From Pyxidicoccus xibeiensis (GTDB lineage Bacteria; Myxococcota; Myxococcia; Myxococcales; Myxococcaceae), in NCBI RefSeq assembly GCF_024198175.1, contig NZ_JAJVKV010000014.1, forward strand, positions 1-64,000: DNA of 64,000 bases, in the 5' to 3' direction. The notes beneath the pieces are model-generated. The model was not told the DNA's origin. It made no database searches and worked only from the letters and a program-made list of their open reading frames with translations. Positions 35,231-43,641 of this stretch are shown piece by piece. The first letter of the stretch is position 1, and every line of letters starts with the position of its first letter. A program made the position numbers and the translations under genes.

Positions 35231-36169
35231 TTACGGCTCCGCGTCCTCGCCGGTGGCGCAGGGCTCGCCGGGGCGCAGCAGGCCCCGGACGCGGACGTGG
35301 AAGAGGTCCGCGGGCAGGTACTCGGGCTCGTACTCGTGGCGCACGAAGAAGAGGGTGCGCTCGTCGGGCGACAGGGACGGGTGGTACTCGTCCTGCGAGG
35401 TGTTCACCGTGGGCCCCAGGTTGCGGGCGGGCTGCCACCGGCCCCGGACGCGCTCGGCCGTGTAGAGGTCCCCGTAGCCGTAGCCGTCCTCGCGGCCGAT
35501 GGACGCGAAGAGCAGCGTCTGGCCGTCGGCGGTGATGGTGGGGTTGAAGTCCAGCGTCTCCGTGTTGATGGCGGGGCCCAGGTTCTCCGCGGGCCCGTAG
35601 GTGCCGTCCCGGCGCGGGTGCGCGCGCCAGATGTCCCAGATGCCGTAGCCGCCCGGCCGGTCCGAGCCGAAGTACAGCGTCCCGTACGCGTCCACGCTGG
35701 GGTACAGCTCATCCGAGGTGCTGTTGACGAGCGCGCCCAGGTGGCGCGGCTCGCTCCAGCCGTCTCCCCGGCGCTCCACCACCCACAGCTCCACGTCCTC
35801 GCGGGGCGCGCCATTGACGGGGCGGATGGAGGAGAAGAACAGGCGGCGCCCGTCCGGGGAGACGAACGGGTCGATGTCGCTGTACACGCCGGAGAACGGC
35901 GCCACGCGCGGCTCCGTCCAGCGGCCGTGGCGCCACTCGGAGTAGAGGATGGTGGACTGCCGCGAGACGGGGAACAGCTCCTCGCCCACGCCCCAGAAGG
36001 CGGTGCGCCCGTCCGGGGTGAAGACGATGCGGTACTCCTCCTGGCCCGGCAGCGAGACGAGGCCGGGGAGGAACACCTCGGGCACGAGGGGCGCGGAGGC
36101 GGAGGCGGACGGCGCGAGCAGCGACAGGGCCAGCGCGGCGAGCAGCGCGGGCGGGGACTTCAGCGACAT
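35231..36169 (-). CDS. Exported TolB/PD40 beta-propeller protein
   Basis: Protein of 312 aa with a signal peptide (LLAALALSLLAPSASASA). The mature part repeats PD40 (TolB-like) units: YRIVFTPDGRTAFWG, DPFVSPDGRRLFFSS, LYPSVDAYGTLYFGSD, FNPTITADGQTLLFAS and YHPSLSPDERTLFFVR. Such propellers bind proteins or ligands in the periplasm or at the surface. It is not TolB itself: the N-terminal TolB domain and tol neighbours are missing. Confidence 0.85.
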   Translation of the reverse strand: MSLKSPPALLAALALSLLAPSASASAPLVPEVFLPGLVSLPGQEEYRIVFTPDGRTAFWGVGEELFPVSRQSTILYSEWRHGRWTEPRVAPFSGVYSDIDPFVSPDGRRLFFSSIRPVNGAPREDVELWVVERRGDGWSEPRHLGALVNSTSDELYPSVDAYGTLYFGSDRPGGYGIWDIWRAHPRRDGTYGPAENLGPAINTETLDFNPTITADGQTLLFASIGREDGYGYGDLYTAERVRGRWQPARNLGPTVNTSQDEYHPSLSPDERTLFFVRHEYEPEYLPADLFHVRVRGLLRPGEPCATGEDAEP

Positions 36170-36321
36170 GGAGGACTCCTGGTCAGCGGTGACACGCGAG
36201 GGAGAGGGCTGCCCCGCTCCCACCGTGGCCTCACAGGTACGCCCGCGCCGCGCCGCCGTCAGGGATGCGGGGACGGGCCGGACCGCGCCTGGGACGAACG
36301 GGCGTGGAGCGGGGACGGCCC

Positions 36322-37128
36322 TCAGCGCGAGCCCGGCGCCGCGGGGCCCAGCCCCAGGGCCTGCTCCACGCGCGCGCGGTGGCTGCGGCCGGTGCGCACC
36401 GCCGTGCCCGCGCCCAGCACGAGCAGGTACTCACCCTGGGACAGCGGCTCCAGCTCGCGCACGTGGTCCAGGTTCACCAGCACCGAGCGGTGCACGCGCA
36501 CGAAGCGCCGCGTGTCCAGCCGCTCCTCCAGGTGCGTCAGCGTCTCGCGCATGACGTGCTGTCCGTCCGCGGTGTGGACGCGCACGTAGTTGGCCTCCGC
36601 CTCCACGTGGGTGATGGCGGCGCAGTCGAGGAAGCGGATGCGGCCGTCCTCCTTCACGGGCAGCCGCCGCAGCGGCGCCTGGGCCAGGGCCAGGCCCGAC
36701 AGCAGCGCTTCCTGGCGGGGGCCCGCGTCTCCCCGGCGCACCAGCCGCACCTGCTGCCGCGCCCGCGCCAGCGCCGCGCGGAAGCGCTCCCGGTCATACG
36801 GCTTGAGGAGGAAGTCCAGCGCCTGGGCCTCGAAGGCCCGCACCGCGTACTGCTGCCAGGCGGTGACGAAGACGACCACGGGGACGGACTCCGGCGGCAG
36901 CGCGCGCAGCACCTCGAAGCCGTCTCCGGCCGGCATCTCGATGTCCAGCAGCAGCACGTCCGGCGCGTGGGTCAGCACCGCGCGCACCGCCTCGGCGCCG
37001 CTGGCCGCCTCGGCCACCAGCGCCACGTCCGGCTCCGTGCCCAGCAGCGCCCGCAGGCGCTCACGGGCCAGCGGCTCGTCGTCCGCCACCGCCACCCGCA
37101 GGGGCGCTTCACCCGTACCGGCGCTCAC
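36322..37128 (-). CDS. LytTR-family response regulator
   Basis: Protein of 268 aa: a receiver with acidic VADDEPLAR, phospho-acceptor Asp62 in LLLDIEMP and Lys in FLLKPY, then a LytTR DNA-binding domain (IRFLDCAAITHVEAEANYVR, then FVRVHRSVLVNLDHV). It is the output partner of the kinase just upstream, whose stop overlaps the GTG start here (GTGA). LytTR regulators bind direct repeats at promoters; the target is unknown. Confidence 0.93.
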   Translation of the reverse strand: MSAGTGEAPLRVAVADDEPLARERLRALLGTEPDVALVAEAASGAEAVRAVLTHAPDVLLLDIEMPAGDGFEVLRALPPESVPVVVFVTAWQQYAVRAFEAQALDFLLKPYDRERFRAALARARQQVRLVRRGDAGPRQEALLSGLALAQAPLRRLPVKEDGRIRFLDCAAITHVEAEANYVRVHTADGQHVMRETLTHLEERLDTRRFVRVHRSVLVNLDHVRELEPLSQGEYLLVLGAGTAVRTGRSHRARVEQALGLGPAAPGSR

Positions 37129-38258
37129 GCCGCGCTCCCCGGGGCCACCTCGCGCAGGGGCAGGCGCAGCTCCGCCACCGCCCCCCTGGGGATTCCGGGC
37201 CTGAGCTCCAGCACGGCCCGGGAGCCATAGAGCGTGGCCAGGCGCGCGCGCAGGTTGGACAGGCCCACGCCGCCGCCGCGCCTGGGCAGGCTCGTCGCGG
37301 GCAGCCCCATTCCATCGTCCTGTACCTGCACGCGCAGCGCCTCGCCGTCGCGCTCGGCGCAGATGCGCACCCGGCCGGGCTCGGCGCGCGGGGCCAGCCC
37401 GTGGCGGATGGCGTTCTCCACCAGCGGCTGCAGGGCGAGGTGGGGGACGCGGGCCTCCAGCACGTCCGGCGCCAGGCTCCACTCCACCTCCAGCCGGGAG
37501 CCGAAGCGCGTGCGCTCGATGTCCAGGTACGGGGCCAGCGCCGCCAGCTCCTCTCGCAGCGTCACCTCCTGGCGGTCCCCGGACTCCAGGCTGTGGCGCA
37601 GCAAATCTCCCAGCCGCGCCAGCATCCGCTCCGCCCCGTCCGGGTCTGTGTGCACCAGCGAGGCCACCGCGTTGAGGGCATTGAAGAGGAAGTGCGGCCG
37701 CAGCTGCGCCGCGAGCCCCTGGAGGCGCGCCTCCGCCAGCTGCGCCTGGAGCTGGTCCGCGCGGCGCTGCCGCACGTGCGCGCGCCGGGCCAGCCCCAGC
37801 GCATGGGCGCCCGCCGTCAGCAGCAGCCAGGTGAGGAGGTTGTTGGCCACGCTCTGCACGAGCACGTCGCCCACGCGCGGGGCCCGCTCGTACCAGCCGA
37901 TGACGTCCTGGGTGAGCAGCACGAAGGCCGCGCGTCCCAGCACCACCAGCACCAGCGCCCCCAGGTGGGCCGCCACCGCGCGGGCCGCGCGCCCGGCGCC
38001 CAGCGGGAGCCGCTCGGACAGCCGCAGGCACATGACGGTGATGGGGACCCAGAGCAGCGAGCTGGCCAGCGCCATGGGCCACAGCGAGCCCTTGTCGACC
38101 TCCGCCTCGCCGATGCCCTGCAGCAGGCGCACCTGGCTGACGGTGACGACGGCGTCCGTCAGCCACCAGGCCACCGTCCCGGTCCACACCGCCCAGGAGG
38201 GCAGGGGGGGCACCTCACAGCGCCAGGGTTCCGGAGAGTCCTGCTCGAGCTCGCGCAT
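37125..38258 (-). CDS. LytS/YehU-type membrane sensor histidine kinase
   Basis: Protein of 377 aa with four predicted membrane helices in the first 155 residues and no separate extracellular domain. Then a short coiled coil and the His_kinase domain with LRPHFLFNALNAV (His189), and an ATPase domain with ENAIRHG and GVGLSNLRARL. It phosphorylates the LytTR regulator encoded next. Small family members of this kind sense membrane state or small ligands; nothing here shows the signal. Confidence 0.92.
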   Translation of the reverse strand: MRELEQDSPEPWRCEVPPLPSWAVWTGTVAWWLTDAVVTVSQVRLLQGIGEAEVDKGSLWPMALASSLLWVPITVMCLRLSERLPLGAGRAARAVAAHLGALVLVVLGRAAFVLLTQDVIGWYERAPRVGDVLVQSVANNLLTWLLLTAGAHALGLARRAHVRQRRADQLQAQLAEARLQGLAAQLRPHFLFNALNAVASLVHTDPDGAERMLARLGDLLRHSLESGDRQEVTLREELAALAPYLDIERTRFGSRLEVEWSLAPDVLEARVPHLALQPLVENAIRHGLAPRAEPGRVRICAERDGEALRVQVQDDGMGLPATSLPRRGGGVGLSNLRARLATLYGSRAVLELRPGIPRGAVAELRLPLREVAPGSAA

Positions 38259-38361
38259 GGCCCGGCAACCTAGCGACGCGCTGGGATGGCCGCCACCGGG
38301 CCTGGGACGAATGGCCGCACGGGCGGGGACGAGCCGGCGTCCCCGCCCACTTCCGGACCGG

Positions 38362-38910
38362 CTACTGCCCGCCGCCGGACGGCATGACCTTGATGCGCTG
38401 GCCGTCCTCGCCCGTCACGGTGGTGCCGGTGGACTTCTGCTGCTCCTTGGAGGGCGTGCCCACCGCGAAGCTGGCGACCTTCGACTGGTGCGCGCCCCGG
38501 AAGTTGCCGGTGACGGCCACCACGAGGTGCGAGCGCCCGGCGCCCGGCGTGAAGGTCACGTCGAAGCTGGACTCCCCGGCGGCCACGAAGCTGGCGCCGT
38601 CCACGGGCGTGGGGGCGCTCTTCACCGTGAGGCCGTCCACGCCGGAGATGTTCACCTGGACGTCCGTCGCCGGGGCGTCGAAGCGCAGGGTGACGCGGGC
38701 CCGGTCCTTGTCGAGCTCCGCCTTCACGTCCACGGGGGCGCTGGGCTTCGCGGTGTCGGGCCTGTGGGTCTTGGTCATGTCGGACCGGGCGGCCGACGGG
38801 GTCTCCGGCTGGCCGCTCGGGGTGGAGGCGGACTTCGCCTGGGAGGAGCAGGCCACCGGCGCCGAGAGCGCGAGGAGGCCCGAGAGGACTGCGAGTGCCT
38901 TGCGGTTCAT
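38362..38910 (-). CDS. Hypothetical lipoprotein
   Basis: Protein of 182 aa with lipobox SAPVACSS. A Ser/Pro/Thr-rich linker of about 45 residues leads to a beta-rich domain (VKAELDKDRARVTLRFDAPA, SFDVTFTPGAGRSHLVVAVT) that looks like an immunoglobulin-type fold. The last 30 residues are polar. No family is recognised. The start codon is 14 bp from the stop of the metalloprotease gene on the same strand, so the two are probably co-transcribed. Confidence 0.75.
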   Translation of the reverse strand: MNRKALAVLSGLLALSAPVACSSQAKSASTPSGQPETPSAARSDMTKTHRPDTAKPSAPVDVKAELDKDRARVTLRFDAPATDVQVNISGVDGLTVKSAPTPVDGASFVAAGESSFDVTFTPGAGRSHLVVAVTGNFRGAHQSKVASFAVGTPSKEQQKSTGTTVTGEDGQRIKVMPSGGGQ

Positions 38911-38924
38911 GTGTGCTCCTGACG

Positions 38925-40514
38925 TCATGGGCTCGTGATGGAGAGGCTAACGGGGTAGTTGGCTTCCGTCTCCGAGAAGCCGGTCACCACCAGCACGTAC
39001 CTGGCGTCGAGCTGGCTGTTGAAGGTGAAGGACTCCTCGCCGAGCAAGCCCGTGTCGGCCGAGCCCACCACCTCACCCAGGCGGTACGCCTCGATGCCCA
39101 CGTCCTCGCTCGCATTCGACGCGGCGATGCGCATGGGGCGGCCCGTGCCCGTGAACACGAAGTACCGGTTCTGCTCCTGCTTGTTGTAGTCGTCGCCACC
39201 GCGCAGGTTGAAGGTGGTGGTGTACGGGTACGTCGCCGGCACGTTGACGTACATGGCGCGCAGGCTCGCGTCGCCGTCGCCGAAGGCCGACGTCACCGAG
39301 CCCACGCTGTAGTGCGCCACCAGGGTGTCCACCGCCGCCGCGCTCACGCCGTTCTGCGCCTTGAGGCCGGTGAGGAAGGCGCCGAGGGTCGTCAGCGCCT
39401 CGGTGGACTTCTGCGGGCCCACCAGGACGTCGTGAATCGTCCCGAGGTTGTAGGACACGGTGTCGTACGTGGGCTCGTTGGTACCGGAGTCGAACAGGTC
39501 ATAGAGGATGCGCATGACGCTGGACTCCGAGAACACGCCCGGCAACGGGTCATCCGTGGGGACGGGCGCCGTCTCCGCGTCGAAGCCGAAGGCCGTCAGC
39601 CCGCGCGAGCCGCTCCAGAAGGTGTCGGCGTACATCGGCTCCGGGAGGATGATGGCCGCCAGGGCATTCCCGTAGCCCTCGCCGAAGGACAGGCGCGGGT
39701 CCAGCACGTCGCCGGAGCTATGGGGGCCGCCCGGGCTGTCCGAGCGGGACAGGTTGCCCTCGAAGTAGTGCCCCCACTCGTGGACGATGACGTGGTTGTC
39801 GAACTCGTCGGTGTCCGCCCCGTCCCGGCCGAGGATGTAGATTTCGTTCTCGTTGAAGGAGAAGTGCGACGTGCCAATCTGGCCGAGCGCCTTGTTGCCG
39901 CCCTGGGGGACGTTGTCCGGGCTCCAGTTCACCTTGAGCGCGGGGAAGTTCACCGTGCGGACCGCCATGAAGGCCTGGGCGGCGGTGTACATGCTGTCGA
40001 GGATGGCGAAGGGCGCCGCCGTGCGCCGGGTGTTGTTGAAGGACGACCCCGTCCAGCCATGGGCCGCGTGCAGGTCCTTGCTGGTGGTGTCGGCGTCGAT
40101 TTCGGTGCCGACCGCCCAGATGGCGTCCCCATCCGTGTTGTCCTCGACCTGGATGTCCGGCGTCGCGGTCTTCGCGAGCGCGTAGAACATCAGGTCGTCG
40201 TCGCCGCTCGGCGTGAAGGTGAGCGTGTACTTCCCCTCCGCGTCCGTGGTGGCGGTGGTCAGCACCTTCGTTCCCTGCCGCACCTGCACCTGGGCGCCGC
40301 GCACGGGCTTCACGACAGTCTGGTTGAAGGCCAGCGTGCCCGAGCGGGTCGTCGCCGAGTAGGTGGACGGCACGAAGTCGTACGTCACCTTGCCGCTCAG
40401 GGTCACCGGCTCGCCATCGCCCTCATCATCGGAGCACCCCGCCAGCGTGAAGGCGAGCGCGAGCGCGAGCGCCTTCCGGGTATGGCCCCATACAGACCTG
40501 CGAGACACGAACAT
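38925..40514 (-). CDS. Zinc metalloprotease lipoprotein (HEWGH)
   Basis: Protein of 529 aa with lipobox FTLAGCSD. An Ig-like/carboxypeptidase-regulatory repeat occupies about 30-115, followed by a metallopeptidase domain whose site is VIVHEWGHYFEGNLS (HExxH), and a C-terminal beta region. The active-site motif is complete. It is probably an outer-membrane protease facing the medium, fitting a predatory lifestyle; that is inference. ATG at 40514 is preceded by AGGA. Confidence 0.87.
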   Translation of the reverse strand: MFVSRRSVWGHTRKALALALAFTLAGCSDDEGDGEPVTLSGKVTYDFVPSTYSATTRSGTLAFNQTVVKPVRGAQVQVRQGTKVLTTATTDAEGKYTLTFTPSGDDDLMFYALAKTATPDIQVEDNTDGDAIWAVGTEIDADTTSKDLHAAHGWTGSSFNNTRRTAAPFAILDSMYTAAQAFMAVRTVNFPALKVNWSPDNVPQGGNKALGQIGTSHFSFNENEIYILGRDGADTDEFDNHVIVHEWGHYFEGNLSRSDSPGGPHSSGDVLDPRLSFGEGYGNALAAIILPEPMYADTFWSGSRGLTAFGFDAETAPVPTDDPLPGVFSESSVMRILYDLFDSGTNEPTYDTVSYNLGTIHDVLVGPQKSTEALTTLGAFLTGLKAQNGVSAAAVDTLVAHYSVGSVTSAFGDGDASLRAMYVNVPATYPYTTTFNLRGGDDYNKQEQNRYFVFTGTGRPMRIAASNASEDVGIEAYRLGEVVGSADTGLLGEESFTFNSQLDARYVLVVTGFSETEANYPVSLSITSP

Positions 40515-40813
40515 TCCGTCCTCCCCCTGCCCCTTTGCTTGTCGAGGGCAGCCGCGCATTCTGGGCAGGTCGGCGGCCAACTTCAAATGCACCTTTGGGG
40601 GGACGTGCCGAATCCGGTTTTCCGGGAGTGGGTGGGGCCAGGGGAAGTCGGTGCCGGGTGCCTCGCTCTGGCACCAGGGCTGTAGAAGCATCGCAGTGTC
40701 AATAATGCCCCGCCGAGCCGCGGGGCGGTTGGTTGGCGGCGTGGCCGGGCGGGGCCTGGCTGGTCGCTGACTCGCTGGTTGGTGCGCCCATCGTCCGGCA
40801 GCACCTTTCAGGG

Positions 40814-43633
40814 GTGACGTTCATCGAGGGTGCTGGAGAGGAGTCGAGCCGGGAGGAGGCCACGGTCCGGACGGAGCGGGAGCGGCTGCTCCACCGCCAG
40901 TCCGTGCTGCTGGAGCAGTCCGCCCTGCTGGAGCTGGCGGCTGCCCAGGCGCCCGACTTCCAGGCCGGGCTGCGGCGCATCCTCAAGAGCGACGCGGAGC
41001 TGCTGGGCGTGTCGCGCGTGAGCTACTGGTCCCTGGACCTGGAGGCGCGCGCCCTCGAGTGCGACCTGCTCTACGTGCGGGAGCGGGATGCCTTCGAGCG
41101 CGGAGCCCGGCTGCTGGAGCGCGACTTCCCCAGCTACTTCCACGCCCTGCTGAACGAGCTGTACATCGCCGCGGACGATGCCCGGCGGGACGCGCGCACC
41201 CGCGAGTTCACCACCAGCTACCTGGAGCCGCAGGGCATCACCTCCATGCTGGATGTCCCCGTGTGGGTGCGGGGCCGGCTGGGCGGGGTGGTGTGCCACG
41301 AGCAGGTCGGCCGGCCCCACGCCTGGACGGCGGAGGAGCTGGCCTTCTCCCGCTCCATCGGCCACGTGCTCTCCATGGCGCTGGAGACGGCGGGGCGGCG
41401 CCGGGCGGAGGCGTTCCTCGAGCAGAGCGAGGAGCGCTTCCGGCTGCTGGCGGACGGCGTGAAGGACCAGGCCCTCGTGATGCTGGACCCGGAGGGGCGC
41501 GTGGTGAGCTGGAATGCCGGGGCGCGGCGCATCCTGGGCTACGACACGGGGGAGGCGCTCGGGCGGCACGTGTCGGCCTTCCTGCCTCCAGAGGGCGTGG
41601 AGCACGACCTCGTCCAGGCGCGGCTGCGCGTCGCGGAGGCGCGCGGGCAGGTGGAGCTGGAGGAGTGGCGGCAGCGCAAGGATGGCTCGCGCTTCTGGGC
41701 CCGCATCGTGCTGACCTCGCTGCGCGACGCGGAGGGCCGGCTGAGCGGCTTCGCCGAGGTCAGCCGCGACATGACGGAGCGCAAGGTGGCCGAGCTGCAG
41801 CGGCGCCTGCTCGCGGAGGCCAGCCTCGCCGAGCAGCGCCAGCGGCTGCTGGCCGAGGTGAGCGCCGTCCTGGTGTCCTCGCTCGACTCCGAGGCGGCGC
41901 TGACGGCCGTCGCGCGCCGGGTGGTGCCCCAGCTCGCGGACACGGCGCTCCTCCATCTCCAGGAGGACGGCACCCCGCGGCGGGTGGCGTGCGCGCATGC
42001 CCCCGGGAGCGCGGCGGCGCGGCTCCATGGGGACGCGGCGGAGGAGGGGGACGGAATGGGGCCCCCGGCGGAGCTGGTCCGGGTGCTGCGCACGGGCCGC
42101 CCCCGGCTCATCCCGGACACGCAGAAGCTCTTGCGGCGGCTGGGGACGCGGGGCGCCTGCCGCTTCCCGTTGCTCGAGCTGTTCCGTCCGGCCTCCGCGC
42201 TCGTGGTGCCGCTCATCGCCCGGGGGCGCACCCTGGGCACGCTCACGCTGCTCCGGGAGCAGCCTGGCCACCCGTACACGGGGGAGGACCTGTCCCTGGC
42301 GGAGGAGCTGGCGCGGCGCAGCGCGTATGCGGTGGACAACGCGCGCCTGTACGTGGAGCTGCGGCGGGCCGAGCAGTCCCAGCGCTTCCTGGGCGAGGCG
42401 GCCCGGGTGCTGGTGGAGTCGCTCGACTACGAGACGACGCTCGGACAGGTGGCCCGCCTCGGCGTGCCCCTGCTGGCGGAGTGGTGCGTGGTGGACATCG
42501 TCGAGGAGGGCAACGTCCTGCGCCGCGTGGCGGCCGCGCATGCCAACCCGGAGAAGGAGCCGCTGCTGCGCGAGCTCCAGAGGCGCTACCCGGCACGCTG
42601 GGACTCGAACCCTCCGGCGACACGGGTGCTGCGCACCGGCAGGCCGGAGCTCTTCGCCGAGCTGACCGACGCGCTGCTGCTGCCGACGGTGGAGGACGCC
42701 CGGCACGCGCGGCTCATCCGGGAGCTGGGCACGAAGACGGCCCTGTCCGTTCCCCTGGTGGCGCGGGGCCGCATCCTCGGGGCCCTGACCTTCGGCTCGG
42801 CCGTGCCCGGGCGCCGGTATGGTGAGACGGACCTGCTGCTCGCCCAGGAGCTGGCCCACCGCACGGCGCTGGCCATCGACAACGCCCGGCTCTACCAGCA
42901 GGCGCAGCAGGCCGTCAGCCTGCGGGACGAGTTCCTCTCCATCGCCTCGCACGAGCTGCGCACCCCCATCACCACGCTGCACCTGCAGCTGCAGCACCTG
43001 CAGCGGCTGTGCTCGAAGACGCAGGAGCCGGCGCTGTGCCAGAAGCTGGAGGCCTCCACCAAGCAGATCCACCGGCTGGACAAGCTCATCGACGGGCTGC
43101 TCGACGTGTCACGCATCAGCCTGGGGCAGATGCGCTTCGACCTGGAGACGCTGGACCTGAGCCAGCTGGCCCGGGAGGTGCTGGAGCAGTTCCAGCAGGA
43201 TGCCGGGAATGCACGCTGCGAGCTGGTGCTGCGCGCGCCGGCGCCGGTGACGGGCCGCTTCGACCGGCTCCGCCTGGAGCAGGTGCTGGCGAACCTGCTG
43301 TCCAACGCCATCAAGTACGCCGCCGGCAAGCCGGTGGTGGTGGAGGTCGAGGACCGGGGGGACTTCGCCCGGCTCTCCGTGGTGGACCAGGGCATCGGCA
43401 TCTCGGAGCAGGACCTGGGGCGCATCTTCGGCCGCTTCGAGCGCGCGGTGTCCTCCCACCACTACGGAGGCCTGGGGCTGGGCCTCTTCATCACCCGGCA
43501 GATCGTGGAGGCGCATGGCGGCTCCATCGAGGTGACGAGCCGGCCCGGAGCGGGCTCTACCTTCACGGTGTTCCTGCCGCGCCGGTTCCTGGCCGGCGCG
43601 GAGGACTCCGGGGACGCGGCCGCCGCGCGCTGA
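40814..43633 (+). CDS. GAF-PAS-GAF-GAF histidine kinase
   Basis: Soluble kinase of about 939 aa. In order: GAF at 30-195, PAS with PAC at 200-325, a second GAF at 345-515, a third GAF at 520-690, HisKA with SIASHELRTPITTL (His near 713), and an ATPase domain with NLLSNAIKYA and GLGLGLFITRQIVEAHGG. The third GAF plus kinase core closely resembles the C-terminal half of the kinase at 8451-10979, so the two are paralogues. GTG at 40814 is a guess; a TTG at 40733 extends the frame by 27 codons. It converges on thrA 9 bp away. Confidence 0.92.
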   Translation: MTFIEGAGEESSREEATVRTERERLLHRQSVLLEQSALLELAAAQAPDFQAGLRRILKSDAELLGVSRVSYWSLDLEARALECDLLYVRERDAFERGARLLERDFPSYFHALLNELYIAADDARRDARTREFTTSYLEPQGITSMLDVPVWVRGRLGGVVCHEQVGRPHAWTAEELAFSRSIGHVLSMALETAGRRRAEAFLEQSEERFRLLADGVKDQALVMLDPEGRVVSWNAGARRILGYDTGEALGRHVSAFLPPEGVEHDLVQARLRVAEARGQVELEEWRQRKDGSRFWARIVLTSLRDAEGRLSGFAEVSRDMTERKVAELQRRLLAEASLAEQRQRLLAEVSAVLVSSLDSEAALTAVARRVVPQLADTALLHLQEDGTPRRVACAHAPGSAAARLHGDAAEEGDGMGPPAELVRVLRTGRPRLIPDTQKLLRRLGTRGACRFPLLELFRPASALVVPLIARGRTLGTLTLLREQPGHPYTGEDLSLAEELARRSAYAVDNARLYVELRRAEQSQRFLGEAARVLVESLDYETTLGQVARLGVPLLAEWCVVDIVEEGNVLRRVAAAHANPEKEPLLRELQRRYPARWDSNPPATRVLRTGRPELFAELTDALLLPTVEDARHARLIRELGTKTALSVPLVARGRILGALTFGSAVPGRRYGETDLLLAQELAHRTALAIDNARLYQQAQQAVSLRDEFLSIASHELRTPITTLHLQLQHLQRLCSKTQEPALCQKLEASTKQIHRLDKLIDGLLDVSRISLGQMRFDLETLDLSQLAREVLEQFQQDAGNARCELVLRAPAPVTGRFDRLRLEQVLANLLSNAIKYAAGKPVVVEVEDRGDFARLSVVDQGIGISEQDLGRIFGRFERAVSSHHYGGLGLGLFITRQIVEAHGGSIEVTSRPGAGSTFTVFLPRRFLAGAEDSGDAAAAR

Positions 43634-43641
43634 CGCCCGCG

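Noticed and set aside
38925..40685. Plus-strand frame over the metalloprotease
   Set aside because: No domain, Arg/Val/Gly-rich, and fully antisense to a protein with an intact HEWGH site.
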